A program made the translations under genes and the position numbers. From Nilaparvata lugens (taxonomy: Eukaryota > Arthropoda > Insecta > Hemiptera > Delphacidae): 64,000 nt of DNA. This document shows, one piece after another, positions 63,508 to 64,000 of the stretch; position 1 is the stretch's first letter; each line of letters begins with the position of its first letter. The stretch covers positions 35,775 through 99,774 of the forward strand of contig NW_024090267.1 in NCBI RefSeq assembly GCF_014356525.2, read 5' to 3'. The notes below the pieces were generated by a model that was given only the letters and a program-made list of their open reading frames with translations, was not told where the DNA came from and made no database searches.

Positions 63508-64000
63508 AAAATCTGGTGTGGCGCACACACAACTTTCCTTGCCGTTAATTGATCAACTGACGCTAGTGTTCACGCGCATCTCAAGTCTACTATTCAAAGA
63601 TCTGAGTCAGCTGGTGACAGGACAATAACGCTGCAGGCACGCGAGGTCTGCTATCTCTTCATAGTGTATGATTTAATAGAATCAACAGTTGCCAACAGTT
63701 TGCAATTGAATAATCTAATTTTCTCGAACTTCGCGCTTATTTTCGATTTTAGGTGAAAATGTTACTGAACATAAATTGTAGAGATTTTTATGCTCAATAT
63801 TTTCCACTTGATTTTTTTTTTTTTTTTTGTTTAAATTGTATCTGAAGCCTGATAATTGGGAATCTAATATCAAACTTTGCATAGATGGGGCGGAGCTCCT
63901 GAAATTTTTATATATATGGGAATTTTGGCAGTTGATAGAGCTTATCAATCGAAAAACCCTGTTTTTGACAACATTTTCGCCATTTTAGCCGCCATCTTGA
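63508..64000 (+). repeat. dispersed repeat family B copy, running off the window
   Basis: Begins AATCTGGTGTGGCGCACACA exactly where the inverted duplication ends and matches 39470-39930. Includes a T-run at about 63812-63829. Continues past the window end. Confidence 0.75.

Larger units (their letters stand above)
57420..63510 (+). repeat. right arm of the large inverted duplication
   Basis: Complement of 13668-17070, longer because a block of about 3 kb (about 59048-62078: LINE plus foldback element) sits at a point where the left arm is continuous (TCTTCATCAATAAAAACC at about 15126). Conserved order from left to right: THAP-like exon, long non-coding stretch, two 3' exons, Jockey remnant. 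A further right-arm-only stretch spans about 58450-58845. Confidence 0.85.

Noticed and set aside
13668..63510. The inverted arms as an assembly artefact (haplotig or palindromic read)
   Set aside because: The arms differ by many substitutions, indels and private insertions, which an artefact would not produce.
1..64000. tRNA, rRNA or snRNA genes
   Set aside because: I found no convincing cloverleaf with A/B boxes and no rRNA-like sequence; the tRNA-like words seen are retroelement primer binding sites.

Overview
This is a gene-poor, AT-rich, repeat-dense window of an animal nuclear genome, most likely an insect. The retrotransposon clades (BEL/Pao, Ty3/gypsy, Jockey/CR1-like, R1-like and RTE-like LINEs), the mariner remnants, the many TIR/foldback elements and the short GT-AG exons support this. 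An auchenorrhynchan hemipteran (planthopper-like) is my guess from the look of the repeats; no marker gene proves it. There are no operons, tRNAs, rRNAs or CRISPR arrays.

Layout. 1-13 kb: tandem duplications (811, 268 and 83 bp units), several foldback MITEs and LINE 3' fragments. 13.0-13.6 kb: a mariner with intact TIRs and a broken transposase. 13.7-17.1 kb: left arm of a large inverted duplication whose right arm lies at 57.4-63.5 kb. Each arm carries a Jockey LINE remnant, two 3' exons of an unknown gene and a THAP-like first exon. 18.1-30.4 kb: a nested LTR retrotransposon. Its outer 372-bp LTRs differ at 3 positions, its Ty3/gypsy interior is degenerate, and a BEL/Pao element with an intact polyprotein of about 1723 residues sits inside it. 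32.3-35.2 kb: an almost complete LINE with one stop. 35.5-40 kb: foldbacks, tandem repeats and a damaged ABCG-transporter-like exon. 40.6-44.8 kb: two arrays of a 102-bp palindromic satellite flank two long hairpin elements and a cryptic minus-strand exon cluster. 45-51 kb: an RTE-like LINE, a mariner remnant split by another repeat, and possible terminal exons. 51-57 kb: a GC-rich terminal-exon candidate, MITEs, and a promoter-like segment with CCAAT boxes and a perfect kappaB-type palindrome. 57.4-63.5 kb: the right arm, invaded by a second LINE and by a foldback element that carries two CRE-type sites.

The only long intact coding sequence is the BEL/Pao polyprotein. Everything resembling a host gene is one or two short exons, often damaged, so these are fragments of genes extending outside the window or pseudogenes. 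The most unusual features are the composite LTR element, the 40-kb-spaced inverted duplication with independently damaged THAP exons, and the palindromic satellite pair. Boundaries of dispersed repeats were set by eye from pairs of copies within the window and may be off by tens of bases.
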